A stretch of 64,000 bases of DNA. It comes from Hyphomicrobiales bacterium. Its GTDB lineage: Bacteria; Pseudomonadota; Alphaproteobacteria; Rhizobiales; Rhizobiaceae. A program made the translations under genes and the position numbers. The stretch lies in contig UCKS01000005.1 of assembly GCA_900473045.1 (NCBI GenBank), forward strand, positions 124,001 through 188,000, read 5' to 3'. Shown piece by piece: positions 29,282-38,126 of the stretch (position 1 is the stretch's first letter; each line of letters starts with the position of its first letter). The notes beneath the pieces were generated by a model, which was given only the letters and a program-made list of their open reading frames with translations, was not told the DNA's origin and searched no databases.

Positions 29282-30895
29282 ATGATCTACGACTTCGTCA
29301 TCATCGGCGCAGGGTCGGCTGGCTGTATCCTTGCAAGCCGCCTGAGCGAGAGCGGCCGCTACAGCGTTCTTCTCGTCGAGGCGGGGGATAAGGACTCGTC
29401 CTTCTGGTTCAAGATTCCGATCGGCTACGCCAAGAGCTATTACAATCCCAAGGTCAACTGGATGTATTCGACCGAGCCGGAGCCTGCGCTCGACGGGCGG
29501 CGGATCTATGTGCCGCGTGGCAAGGTCCAGGGCGGGTCCGGCTCGATCAACGCCATGGTCTTCGTGCGGGGTGCTGCCGATGACTTCGACGATTGGAAAG
29601 CGGCTGGGAACCCGGGCTGGGGCGCTGCCGACGTCCTGCCCTTTTTCAAGAAGCTTGAGACCCATCAAAAAGGCGCCTCGCACTGGCATGGCGGCAATGG
29701 CCCGATCCACGTCACACCGATGCACGGCATGACCCATCCGGTCACCGACGCCTATTTGAAGGGCTGTGAAGAGCTGCAATTGCCATCGACAACCGACTTC
29801 AACGGTGCCTCGATCGAAGGGGCCGGGGTCTACGATATCAACACCCGCAACGGCCTGCGCTCGCATTCCAGCGCCGAATATCTGCGCCCGGCACTGAAAC
29901 GGGCCAACCTGTCGATGGAGCGCCGCGCCATCGCACAACGGCTGGTCTTTGCACCGGACGGGCGCGCGACCGGCGTCGAGGTTCTGCAGGATGGCGTCCG
30001 GCGGACATTTTCGGCACGGCGCGAAGTCATCGTCGCAGCCGGTGCGATCGATACGCCGAAACTGCTGCAGCTTTCCGGCATCGGCAATAGTGAATCGCTC
30101 GGCGCAAAGGGCATCGAGACCCGTCTCCATCTGCCCGCCGTCGGCGAAAACGTTCAGGATCATCTGGCGGCCAGCTTCTACTACCGCGCCAACCGGCCGA
30201 CGTTGAATGGCGTTTTCGGCAGCCTGTTCGGACAGGCCCGGCTGGGGCTGCAATATCTGCTGACCCGCAAGGGGCCGTTCGCCATGAGCGTCAATCAGGC
30301 GGGCGGTTTTTTTCGCGGCGCTCCGGCGCACGAGCGCCCCAACATCCAGCTCTATTTCAATCCCCTCTCCTACCGCATTCCCGTCGATGCCAGCGCCTCC
30401 ATGGTCCCCGAGCCCTATGCGGGCTTCCTCATTGCCTTCAATTCCTGCCGGCCAACCAGCCGGGGCCACGTTACCATTGGCTCGTCCGACCCCGCGGCGG
30501 CGGCGCTGATCCGGCCGAATTATCTTTCGACCGATCGCGATATCGCTGACGTTATCGAGGGAAGCCGGCTGGTGCGCCGGATCGCATCGGCGCCGTCATT
30601 GGCGGCGATCATCGACGCGGAAGTGTCCCCGTCTCCGGCGGTTGCGAGTGATGAAAGCCTGCTCGATTATTTTCGCGCCAATGCCAGCTCGATCTATCAC
30701 CTCTGCGGCAGCTGCATGATGGGACCGGACGCAAGGACATCAGTCGTGGATGCCCGGCTTCGGGTGCATGGGGTCGAAGGTCTGCGCATTGTCGACGCCT
30801 CGATCTTTCCCAATGTCACGGCCGGCAACATCAACGCGCCGGCCATGATGGTCGCGGAAAAGGGCGCGGCAATGATCCTCGAAGACGCGGCTTGA
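29282..30895 (+). CDS. GMC-family flavin oxidoreductase (choline dehydrogenase-like)
   Basis: 537 residues. The FAD motif is FVIIGAGSAGCILASRLSE, followed by VLLVEAG; the GMC signature 1 is VPRGKVQGGSGSINAMVFVRG; signature 2 is GAIDTPKLLQLSGIG; the C-terminal active-site region has LCGSCMMGPDA and TAGNINAPAMMVAEKGA. It should oxidise an alcohol to an aldehyde, which the ALDH two genes upstream could take to an acid. Starts 20 bases after the enolase-superfamily gene. Confidence 0.92.
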   Translation: MIYDFVIIGAGSAGCILASRLSESGRYSVLLVEAGDKDSSFWFKIPIGYAKSYYNPKVNWMYSTEPEPALDGRRIYVPRGKVQGGSGSINAMVFVRGAADDFDDWKAAGNPGWGAADVLPFFKKLETHQKGASHWHGGNGPIHVTPMHGMTHPVTDAYLKGCEELQLPSTTDFNGASIEGAGVYDINTRNGLRSHSSAEYLRPALKRANLSMERRAIAQRLVFAPDGRATGVEVLQDGVRRTFSARREVIVAAGAIDTPKLLQLSGIGNSESLGAKGIETRLHLPAVGENVQDHLAASFYYRANRPTLNGVFGSLFGQARLGLQYLLTRKGPFAMSVNQAGGFFRGAPAHERPNIQLYFNPLSYRIPVDASASMVPEPYAGFLIAFNSCRPTSRGHVTIGSSDPAAAALIRPNYLSTDRDIADVIEGSRLVRRIASAPSLAAIIDAEVSPSPAVASDESLLDYFRANASSIYHLCGSCMMGPDARTSVVDARLRVHGVEGLRIVDASIFPNVTAGNINAPAMMVAEKGAAMILEDAA

Positions 30896-30983
30896 GAGCC
30901 TGAAGACCACGGCTTGACGGCGACGGATGGAGCCATTTCCACTTCCACCAGCGCTCTGAGCCAACCTGAAACGGAGTAAGACC

Positions 30984-31889
30984 ATGCGCTACGGCTTTAT
31001 CGGACTTGGGCATCTTGGCCAGCACCTGGCGGGCAGTCTTGTGCGCGAGGGTTTTGCGGTCACCGTTCACGATCGTGAGCGCAGTCGCGCGGAGCCGCTG
31101 CTTGAGCGTGGGGCGCTGTGGGCGGACAGTCCGCAGGCGCTGGCCAGCGAGGTTGATGCTGTCATCACCTGCCTGCCCTCCCCGGCGATCTCCGAGGCGG
31201 TGCTGACCGGTCCGGATGGCATTCTGTCGGGCTTGAAAGCTGGTGGGACCTGGATCGAGATGAGCACGCTCGACCAGAACGATATCGAGCGTCTTGCAGC
31301 CCTCGCCGCCGCCTGTGGCATCCGCATGCTGGAGGCGCCGGTGACCGGCGGTGTTCATCGCGCGGCCGCTGGCGACATCACCGTCATTGCAGGGGGCGAT
31401 CGTGACCTGTTCGAAGCGCATCTACCAGCGCTGAGCGCCATGGGGGGCGAAATCTTTCATGCCGGGCCGCTCGGCAAGGCCGCCGTGATCAAGGTCATCA
31501 CCAACATGCTGGCTTTCATCCATCTTCTGGCGACGGGCGAGGCGCTGATGCTGGCGAAGAAGGGCGGCATCGACCTGACCGACGCCTTCAACATCATCAA
31601 GGCAAGCTCTGGCAATAGTTTCGTGCACGAGACGGAAGGCCAGGTGATCCTGAACGGCAGCTACAACATCAACTTCACCATGGACCTCGCCTGCAAGGAC
31701 CTCGGATTTGCGCTAGGCTTCGGAAAACAGTTCGGCGTGCCACTCGATCTGGCCTCGCACACGCTGCAAACTTTCATCCGCGCCCGCTCGACCTATGGCG
31801 GCGGCGCTTGGTCGTCGCAGGTGGTCAAGCTGTTGGAAGATGCTGTGGGTAGCGATCTGCGGGCGCCGGGCTTTCCGGCGGAATTGTAA
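30984..31889 (+). CDS. NAD(P)-dependent beta-hydroxyacid dehydrogenase
   Basis: 301 residues of the 6-phosphogluconate/3-hydroxyisobutyrate dehydrogenase superfamily. The Rossmann motif is YGFIGLGHLGQHLAG, the substrate motif is EAPVTGGVHRAAAGD, and the catalytic Lys lies in GPLGKAAVIKVITNML. It oxidises a beta-hydroxy acid or tartronate semialdehyde-type compound. A GGAG site lies before the ATG. 88 bases after the GMC gene, probably same transcript. Confidence 0.9.
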   Translation: MRYGFIGLGHLGQHLAGSLVREGFAVTVHDRERSRAEPLLERGALWADSPQALASEVDAVITCLPSPAISEAVLTGPDGILSGLKAGGTWIEMSTLDQNDIERLAALAAACGIRMLEAPVTGGVHRAAAGDITVIAGGDRDLFEAHLPALSAMGGEIFHAGPLGKAAVIKVITNMLAFIHLLATGEALMLAKKGGIDLTDAFNIIKASSGNSFVHETEGQVILNGSYNINFTMDLACKDLGFALGFGKQFGVPLDLASHTLQTFIRARSTYGGGAWSSQVVKLLEDAVGSDLRAPGFPAEL

Positions 31890-32099
31890 GGCGTCATTCA
31901 TCGGCGAAGCAAGGACAATCTCAAAGCTAAAGTGTCTTTCGTGTTCGATGAAAGTGAAACATTTTCAAGTTACTATGGCGTAATTATATGACTGTATAAT
32001 TTTACTTGCAAGATGGTCGAAGCCCGTTATCCTGCCGTCGCAGACTGTCCGGCAAACCGTGGCGGAAGCGACAACAGCAGAGTGGACGACGGCCAGACG

Positions 32100-34198
32100 A
32101 TGAGAGATCCCCGCTACGACGTGCTTTTCGAACCGGTGAAAATCGGACCTCTGACGGCACGAAACCGCTTCTACCAGGTGCCCCACTGTTCCGGCATGGG
32201 CTATCGCTATCCCAATGCCGAGGCGCAGATGCGCGGGATCAAGGCGGAAGGTGGTTGGGCGGTGATCTCGACACAGGAGGCGGAAATCCACCCGACCTCC
32301 GACCTGACGCCGGCCAACGAGGCCCGGCTGTGGGATGACGGCGATATCGGCGCGCTGTCGCTTGTCGCGGACAAGATCCATGCGCATGGCAGTCTGGCTG
32401 CAATCCAGCTGGTTCACAACGGGCTTCACGTCGCCAATCGTTTCAGCCGGATGATCCCGCTTGCCCCGTCGCATGTCGTTGGCGACGGGCTCGACCCGGT
32501 TCAGGCGCGCTCCATGGACAAGTCCGATATCGCCGACATGCGCCGCTGGTATCGCAACGCCGCCATTCGCGCCAAGCAGGCCGGTTTCGATATCATCTAC
32601 ATCTATTCCGGCCATGACATGAGCGTCATCCAGCACTTCCTTTCGCGGCGGCACAATCATCGGACCGACGAATATGGCGGTTCCTTCGACAACCGGCTGC
32701 GGCTGTTCTGGGAAATTCTCGGCGATGCCCCGATGTCGTCGGGGATACCTGCGCGCTTGCCGTCCGTTTGGCCGTCGATGAACTGCTTGGCCCCTCCGGC
32801 ATTACCTGCGAGGGTGAAGGGCGCGACATTATCGAGGCGCTGGCCGAAGTGCCTGATCTCTGGGACGTCAACCTGTCGAACTGGTCGAACGACAGCCAGA
32901 CATCGAGGTTCTCCGAAGAAGGCTTTCAGGAGCCCTATATCCGTTTCGTCAAATCGGTGACCACCAAACCCGTTGTCGGTGTCGGGCGCTACACCTCGCC
33001 GGACAGCATGGCGCGGGTGATCAAGCAGGGTATCATGGATTTCATCGGCGCGGCGCGGCCTTCGATCGCCGATCCGTTCCTGCCGGTGAAGATCGAGGAA
33101 GGTCGCATCGACGATATTCGCGAATGTATCGGCTGTAATATCTGCACATCCGGCGACAACACCTCCGTTCCCATGCGCTGCACGCAAAATCCGACTGTGG
33201 GTGAGGAATGGCGCAAGGGCTGGCATCCGGAAAGGATCGCAGCGGCGGAAACGACCGACGCCGTGCTGGTCATCGGCGGCGGGCCGGCGGGGCTTGAAGC
33301 GGCCCGTGCGCTGGCGCAGCGCGGACTTGATGTGACAATGGCAGAAGCCGGCCGGGAATGGGGCGGTCGGGTCAGCCGCGAAAGCAGGTTGCCGGGGCTC
33401 GCGACATGGGCGCGCGTGCGGGACTGGCGGGTGGGACAATTGAAGACCTACCAGAATGCGCAGATGTATCTGCAAAGCCCGCTCAGCGCCGAGGATATCC
33501 TGCAATATGGCATCCCCCACATCGCCATCGCCACCGGCTCGCATTGGCGCGGTGATGGTGTCGGCCGCACGCACTGCCTGCCGCTGGACTATCTGCAGGC
33601 GGGCGTTACCGTCTCTCCGGATGCTTTGTTGAGCGACGGTGCGAAGGCCGTCCCGGTCGATGGACCGGTCGTGGTTTTTGACGATGACTGTTTTTACATG
33701 CGCAGCGTCCTTGCCGAACTGCTGGCGGCATTCGGGCGGAAAGTCACCTTCGTGACGCCGGAGGCGCAGGTTTCGCCATGGAGCAATCACACGTTGGAGC
33801 AGGCCAGGGTCCAGCGGCGGCTGATCGATCTGGACGTGACGATCATCACCGCTCACTGTCTTTCCAGCCGTACGGCCGACACTCTCGAGTTGGCATGTAT
33901 CTATAGCGGAAAAACCCGGTCAATCGACTGCGCCGCCCTCGTGCCGGTGACAGCCCGGCTGCCCGATGAGAGCCTCTGGCATCACTTGACAGCGCGTCGT
34001 GACGAATGGGCGGATGCCGGTATCCAGTCTGTCACCCGCATCGGTGACTGTCTGGCGCCCGGCCTGATCGCGGCGGCGAACTATTCAGGCCATCAATATG
34101 CGCGGGAGTTTGGAACGACGCCGTCGCGAGATGCCGTGCCGTTCCTGCGCGAAGACATCGCCATGTTCCGGTCAACCGTCTTGGCCGGTACGATGTAG
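32100..34198 (+). pseudogene. Trimethylamine-dehydrogenase-like FMN/FAD/Fe-S oxidoreductase, frameshifted
   Basis: The product spans two frames. From the ATG at 32100 (MRDPRYDVLFEPVKIGPLTA), the old-yellow-enzyme barrel runs to about 32730 (FDNRLRLFWEILGDA). The same protein continues in another frame from about 32732 (DVVGDTCALAVRLAVDEL) to 34198. After the barrel come the Fe-S cysteines (ECIGCNICTSG ... CTQNPTVGEEW) and an FAD-binding half (VLVIGGGPAGLEAARALAQRG). The family demethylates N-methylated substrates such as trimethylamine, dimethylglycine or methylproline. A one- or two-base indel near 32730 explains the break; a sequencing error is possible because both halves are well conserved and full length (about 690 residues). 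Confidence 0.88.
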
Positions 34199-34345
34199 GC
34201 ATTGTTCGTTTCCGGGCGTTGCTGGATGGGCCGGAAAATGCTGACCGCGCGATGCGCCGACGTCAGCACCGAGCTTGTCGGCGCGAGCTGGCACAGCACC
34301 GTCGGATCCGGGTACAGATGACCGCCAGTCGCAAACAAGGCACCG

Positions 34346-35679
34346 TTAGACGGCCAAAAGAAGGGCTTTCGGAGCGAATATCTTGACTGTCAAACCCGTT
34401 GGCCTGGCATCGGACAGCTCTATCAGACCGTGATGAGCTTGAACGATATCGGCGACGATGGAGAGGCCAAGCCCGAAACCTGCCTTTCCCTGCACCCGTG
34501 CGTGGTCCACCTTGAAGAAAGGTTCAAGCACCCGCGCGCGCAGTTCGCTGGGAATACCGGGCCCGTCGTACGATACGGTGATTTCATAGTCCGCCTTTGT
34601 TTCTGTCAGACGAACCGTGACGTGGTCGGCGAACTTGACGCCGTTGTCGCAGAGATTGGTAATTGCCCGCATCATCGCCAGTGGTTTGCAATGAACGATC
34701 ATTCTGTCCGGCCCGTCGTAGCGGACCTGAAAACCGATATCGGTGAATTCGGCGCAGACGGTCTGCAGGACGCTGACGATATCGACCTTTTGCATTGGTT
34801 CGATCGTATGGTCGTCCGTGAGGTAATTCAGGCTTTCGGCAAGCAGGCGGTCGATACAAACCACATCCGACAGCAGCGCATCGCGCAGAGGGCCTTGTTC
34901 CAGGCGTTCGATCCGCAGCCGCAACCGCGTCAGAGGGGTCCTAAGATCATGACCAATCCCGCGCAGCATGCGCGTTCGTGATTCGACCATGACCCGGATG
35001 CGGCTTCGCATGCCGTTGAGCGCACGCGAAAGCGCAACAATTTCCACCGAACCGCGCTCGCTGAAAATTTGCGAACTGTTTGCGATATCGGCCACGTTGG
35101 CAGCCTGCGAAATCCGCCGGATCGGCTGGGTAATCGCCTTGATGGCAAAGAGGAAGAAGAACAACACCAGCACAATGATGGCAAGGATGTAATAGGAACC
35201 CTGGCTGACGGTCGCGCTGGTCAGAATAGCATCCGGAATACCGCTGAGAACGAGAAGTGATGCCTCATCGACGTTCAAGGCGATGACCCTCTCGCCCTCG
35301 AGAAACGTCCGCCAGCCTCCTACGGGCGGCGTCGCTCCATCGGTCGGGAACAGCCATTCGACAACGGATGCAGCAGCGCCCCCGACCTCCGGTGATTCAG
35401 TAAAGCGCTCGCTGACCGAAATCGGCTGGAGCGAGAGCTTCCAGCCTGTCTGGCCGGCATTGGCGAGAATGAGGTCACGCTCCCGCGGGTTAGAAATCTC
35501 AAAAGCTGAACAATGGCGTTGACCCGCTCGGTGATGGTTTCCATGTTCGGCGCGCGGCCGTCGCTCTTTGCCCAGCGTTCCAACGCCCGGCCTGCAACAA
35601 TTACCGTCAGCAAAGCCGCAACGATAATGAAGGTAATCTGGCCGCGGATCGTGCTGGGCACCAGGCGCTTCAATCTCAT
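34346..35679 (-). pseudogene. EnvZ-type sensor histidine kinase, frameshifted
   Basis: The start is at 35679 (MRLKRLVPSTIRGQITFIIV) with the first transmembrane helix, and this frame runs to VNAIVQLL. At about 35500 the reading continues in another frame (AFEISNPRERDLILANAGQ) to the stop at 34346. The rest is intact: periplasmic segment, second helix (ILAIIVLVLFFFLFAI), HAMP, H-box GHDLRTPLTRLRLR, N-box NLCDNGVKF and GFGLGLSIV. A single-base change in the CTTTTGAG run would restore one frame. The start overlaps the regulator's stop by ATGA, showing an operon with it. Confidence 0.87.
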
Positions 35680-36413
35680 ATCTCTTCGACCGTCGCGGTG
35701 AATATATACCCGCCGAGCCGGACTGTTTTGACAAGCACGGGATCGCGCGCATCCACCTCGATCTTTTGCCTCAGACGGCTGATGTGAACATCGATGCTGC
35801 GTTCGATGGGACCTGCGAGGCCGGCATGCGTTACCCCGAGCAACTGTTCTCGCGTCAGGACGCGGCCCGGATTTCGGCAGAATGCCAACAGGAGGTCGAA
35901 TTCATGTGTTGTCATCGCCACGCGGGCGTCGCTGGGATTATGGACCTGCCGCCGGAGCGGATCGAGGCGCCAGCCATCGAAACGCAGCAGTCTTTGCCGG
36001 GGACCATTCTGCGGCGGTAGAGCCGAGCGGCGGAGAAGACCGCGGATGCGCGCAATCAGTTCGCGCAGGCTGAAGGGTTTGGTGACGTAGCCGTTGGCGC
36101 CGATCTCCAGGCCGACGATGCGGTCGATTTCACCATCAGCGGCCGTCAGCATGAGAATGGGAATATCCGTGGTGACGCGCAGACGGCAGCACAGGCTCAG
36201 GCCGGTTTCCCCGCGCAGCATCACATCCAGAATAACCAGATCGAAGTTCGAAGCCCGCATGCGGGCATCCATTGCCACCCCGTCTGCTGCAATCTTGGCA
36301 ACCACGCCGCTTTCGTTGAGACTGTCCCTGAGCATTGCTGCGATTTGGGCATCGTCCTCGACGATCAGTATCCGGGATACATCCGGCAACGCTCGACTTC
36401 TCTCACCGTGCAT
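35676..36413 (-). CDS. OmpR-family response regulator
   Basis: 245 residues from the ATG at 36413; longer starts read into a region better explained as promoter. The receiver has the acidic pair (ILIVEDDAQ) and phospho-Asp in LVILDVMLRGETG, then LTAADG and the Lys in YVTKPFSLREL. The C-terminal winged helix includes TTHEFDLLLAFCRNPGRVLTREQLL and SIDVHISRLRQKIE. Cognate to the frameshifted kinase downstream; divergent from the mipA-like gene, its likely target. Confidence 0.92.
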   Translation of the reverse strand: MHGERSRALPDVSRILIVEDDAQIAAMLRDSLNESGVVAKIAADGVAMDARMRASNFDLVILDVMLRGETGLSLCCRLRVTTDIPILMLTAADGEIDRIVGLEIGANGYVTKPFSLRELIARIRGLLRRSALPPQNGPRQRLLRFDGWRLDPLRRQVHNPSDARVAMTTHEFDLLLAFCRNPGRVLTREQLLGVTHAGLAGPIERSIDVHISRLRQKIEVDARDPVLVKTVRLGGYIFTATVEEI

Positions 36414-36492
36414 CCTGCACCCCGCTCTCTCTTGCCGACCGGCCAAACTAGCATCGCAGGCAGGGTCTTTGACCCACGCGAATATTAAGATT

Positions 36493-36570
36493 TGTTGCGG
36501 GATCACGCCAGCGCCGTGCAGCGTGAAACAAGCCGCAACATTATCCAACATTGCAGCCTTTTGCAGCGTG
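36493..36570. promoter_or_regulatory. Repeat-rich control region between regulator and MipA/OmpV gene
   Basis: In the 234-base divergent gap, TGTTGCGG (36493-36500) is inverted as CCGCAACA (36533-36540), and TGCAGCGTG occurs twice in direct orientation (36517-36525 and 36562-36570). Direct repeats suit OmpR-type dimers. A binding role for the divergent regulator is inferred from position. Confidence 0.45.
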
Positions 36571-36647
36571 GCAAAAGAAGGCAGCGAACCCCGCTCCTTC
36601 GGCACGTGCCCTAATGGCAAGGGCCGAAGGCAGGAACCGGAGATTTT

Positions 36648-37502
36648 ATGCCTTACGACCCCATCCCAACGTGCAGGTTCCCTGGCGTGCTCCCCCTCGT
36701 CCTTCTCTCGGCGCTGGCTGTCTCAGCATCCGGATATGCCGGCGACCTTCCGGTTGCTGGTGACAAGGGCACGGCGGGCACATTCATTCCCGAGCGCTTC
36801 GGATCACTCGCTCAAAAGCTTCACGACTGGGATGTGATGATCGGCGCCGGTGTCATGTACAGGCCCAAATACGAAGGAAGCGGCGAAATGGAAATCTTGC
36901 CGGTCCCTTTTGTCTCGGCGACACTCTTCGACCGGTTGACCCTCGATCCATCCGGCATCGGGTTGAAAGCCTATGAACGGGGCCCTTTTGAACTGGATGT
37001 CAAGGTCGGCTACGATCTTGGCCGTTCCGAAGACGATTCGGACGATCTGCGGGGTCTCGGCGATATCGATGCGGCGGCCACGGTCGGCGGCAGGGCCAGC
37101 CTGAATTACGGTCCTGCAACTTTTTTTGTCTCGGTCGACCAGATGATCGGCGGCAGCGACGGTCTTGTCGGTAAAGCTGGTGTCGAGTTCACGCAACCTG
37201 TCACGGAAACCATCATTCTTGGTGCCGGCGCATCCGCGACGCTTGCGGACAAGAATTATATGGACGCCTATTTCGGCATCGACGCAGGCCAGGCGGCCCG
37301 CTCCGGCCACCAAACCTACAAGGCCGGGGCCGGCGTAAAAAGCATCGATCTTTCAGTCTCGGCGACTTATCTCATCAATGAAGATTGGATCCTGCGCGGC
37401 GAGCAGACGCTGGGCATTCTCGTCGGTGACGCCGCCGACAGCCCTGTCGTCAAGCAAACCCTTCAATCCTCTAGCCTGCTGACCCTCGGCTACCGGTTTT
37501 AA
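36648..37502 (+). CDS. MipA/OmpV family outer-membrane protein
   Basis: 284 residues with a signal peptide (LPLVLLSALAVSASGYAG). The mature part is rich in alternating beta strands: WDVMIGAGVMYRPKYEGS, FELDVKVGYDLGR, then repeats ending SSLLTLGYRF, a C-terminal Phe typical of outer-membrane barrels. MipA/OmpV proteins are small barrels or scaffolds of murein hydrolases, often controlled by an adjacent two-component system, as here. A GGAG site precedes the ATG. Confidence 0.9.
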   Translation: MPYDPIPTCRFPGVLPLVLLSALAVSASGYAGDLPVAGDKGTAGTFIPERFGSLAQKLHDWDVMIGAGVMYRPKYEGSGEMEILPVPFVSATLFDRLTLDPSGIGLKAYERGPFELDVKVGYDLGRSEDDSDDLRGLGDIDAAATVGGRASLNYGPATFFVSVDQMIGGSDGLVGKAGVEFTQPVTETIILGAGASATLADKNYMDAYFGIDAGQAARSGHQTYKAGAGVKSIDLSVSATYLINEDWILRGEQTLGILVGDAADSPVVKQTLQSSSLLTLGYRF

Positions 37503-37797
37503 ACTATCACGGCACCTCCCCGCGCTCAGTGAGGCATACGCCGGCCATCCGGGAGTTTCCCAGCGCCATCGACGATTGGCAGTACCCGGCGCGTGACGCC
37601 GGGTCAGCTGCCCAACCTCCTGCCAGAGGTCTCATTTCCAAGCCATGTGAAAGCCGGAGCGGCGTATTCTGAGCGTCAGAAGATCATCAATTTCTGGTTG
37701 TACGGAAACCTATTTTCTTCTCTTAAAATGTTGGAGAGGAAATGCGCTGAAATCGAAGAAAATGCGCGGAATTCTACTTTATGGTAGAAAGGATAGG

Positions 37798-37905
37798 GTA
37801 ACGGCCTTTGTCGCCGTAAAAACCGATGCCGGCGGCGCTATTACCGAATAGGATCTGCGGGCGTGGCGGACGGTGAAATGTTGGGATCCGCCCCGGTATT
37901 TTGTG
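37798..37905 (+). pseudogene. Possible acyl-CoA synthetase C-terminal remnant
   Basis: One frame reads VTAFVAVKTDAGGAITE, an in-frame stop, DLRAW, then after a deleted segment a PPRYFV. This resembles the end of AMP-dependent acyl-CoA synthetases, where homologues read roughly V-x-A-F-V-x-x-K ... T-E-x-D-L-x-A-W-C-R ... Y-K-V-P-R. The stop and the missing part make it non-functional. The match is short; the remaining in-frame stretch to 38021 shows nothing I recognise. Confidence 0.4.
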
Positions 37906-38049
37906 TATCCAGGTTGTATTGAGCGCACTAATTTATGGCGCTATCCGGACAAGGTGCCCTACCCCGGCTGGCCACCGCCCAGTGACGAATTCCGCGCGCC
38001 ACTCCATGTCAGCGCCGGCTGAACGCCGGTCTCCCTCGCATATTTCCCA

Positions 38050-38107
38050 TTGACAGAAATCGAATGCCAATTATTCTCTTATAAGAATATATATAACATA
38101 ATAATGG
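38050..38107 (+). promoter_or_regulatory. Putative promoter and IclR operator of the second ABC operon
   Basis: TTGACA (38050-38055) and TATTCT (38072-38077) are 16 bases apart and fit a sigma-70 promoter. The palindrome TCTTATAAGA follows (38077-38086), then ACATAATAATGG (38096-38107). A near-identical ACATTATTATGG lies at 44173-44184 in front of the IclR and SelA-like genes, so both sites may bind the IclR protein. Confidence 0.5.
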
Positions 38108-38126
38108 AACAATCGGGAGCTCTAAC

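Larger units (their letters stand above)
37503..38126. other. 624-base region without an intact gene
   Basis: Between the MipA-like gene and the second ABC operon. It contains a decayed coding remnant around 37798-37900 (reported separately) and the promoter region at 38050-38107. A 64-codon frame at 37593-37787 has no recognisable domain and I do not call it a gene. Confidence 0.6.

Noticed and set aside
29183-30469. A 428-codon antisense frame over the GMC oxidoreductase
   Set aside because: No domain, and the sense frame has every GMC motif.
37593-37787. A 64-codon plus-strand frame downstream of the MipA-like gene
   Set aside because: No domain, no good ribosome site, and low coding quality in an intergenic stretch.
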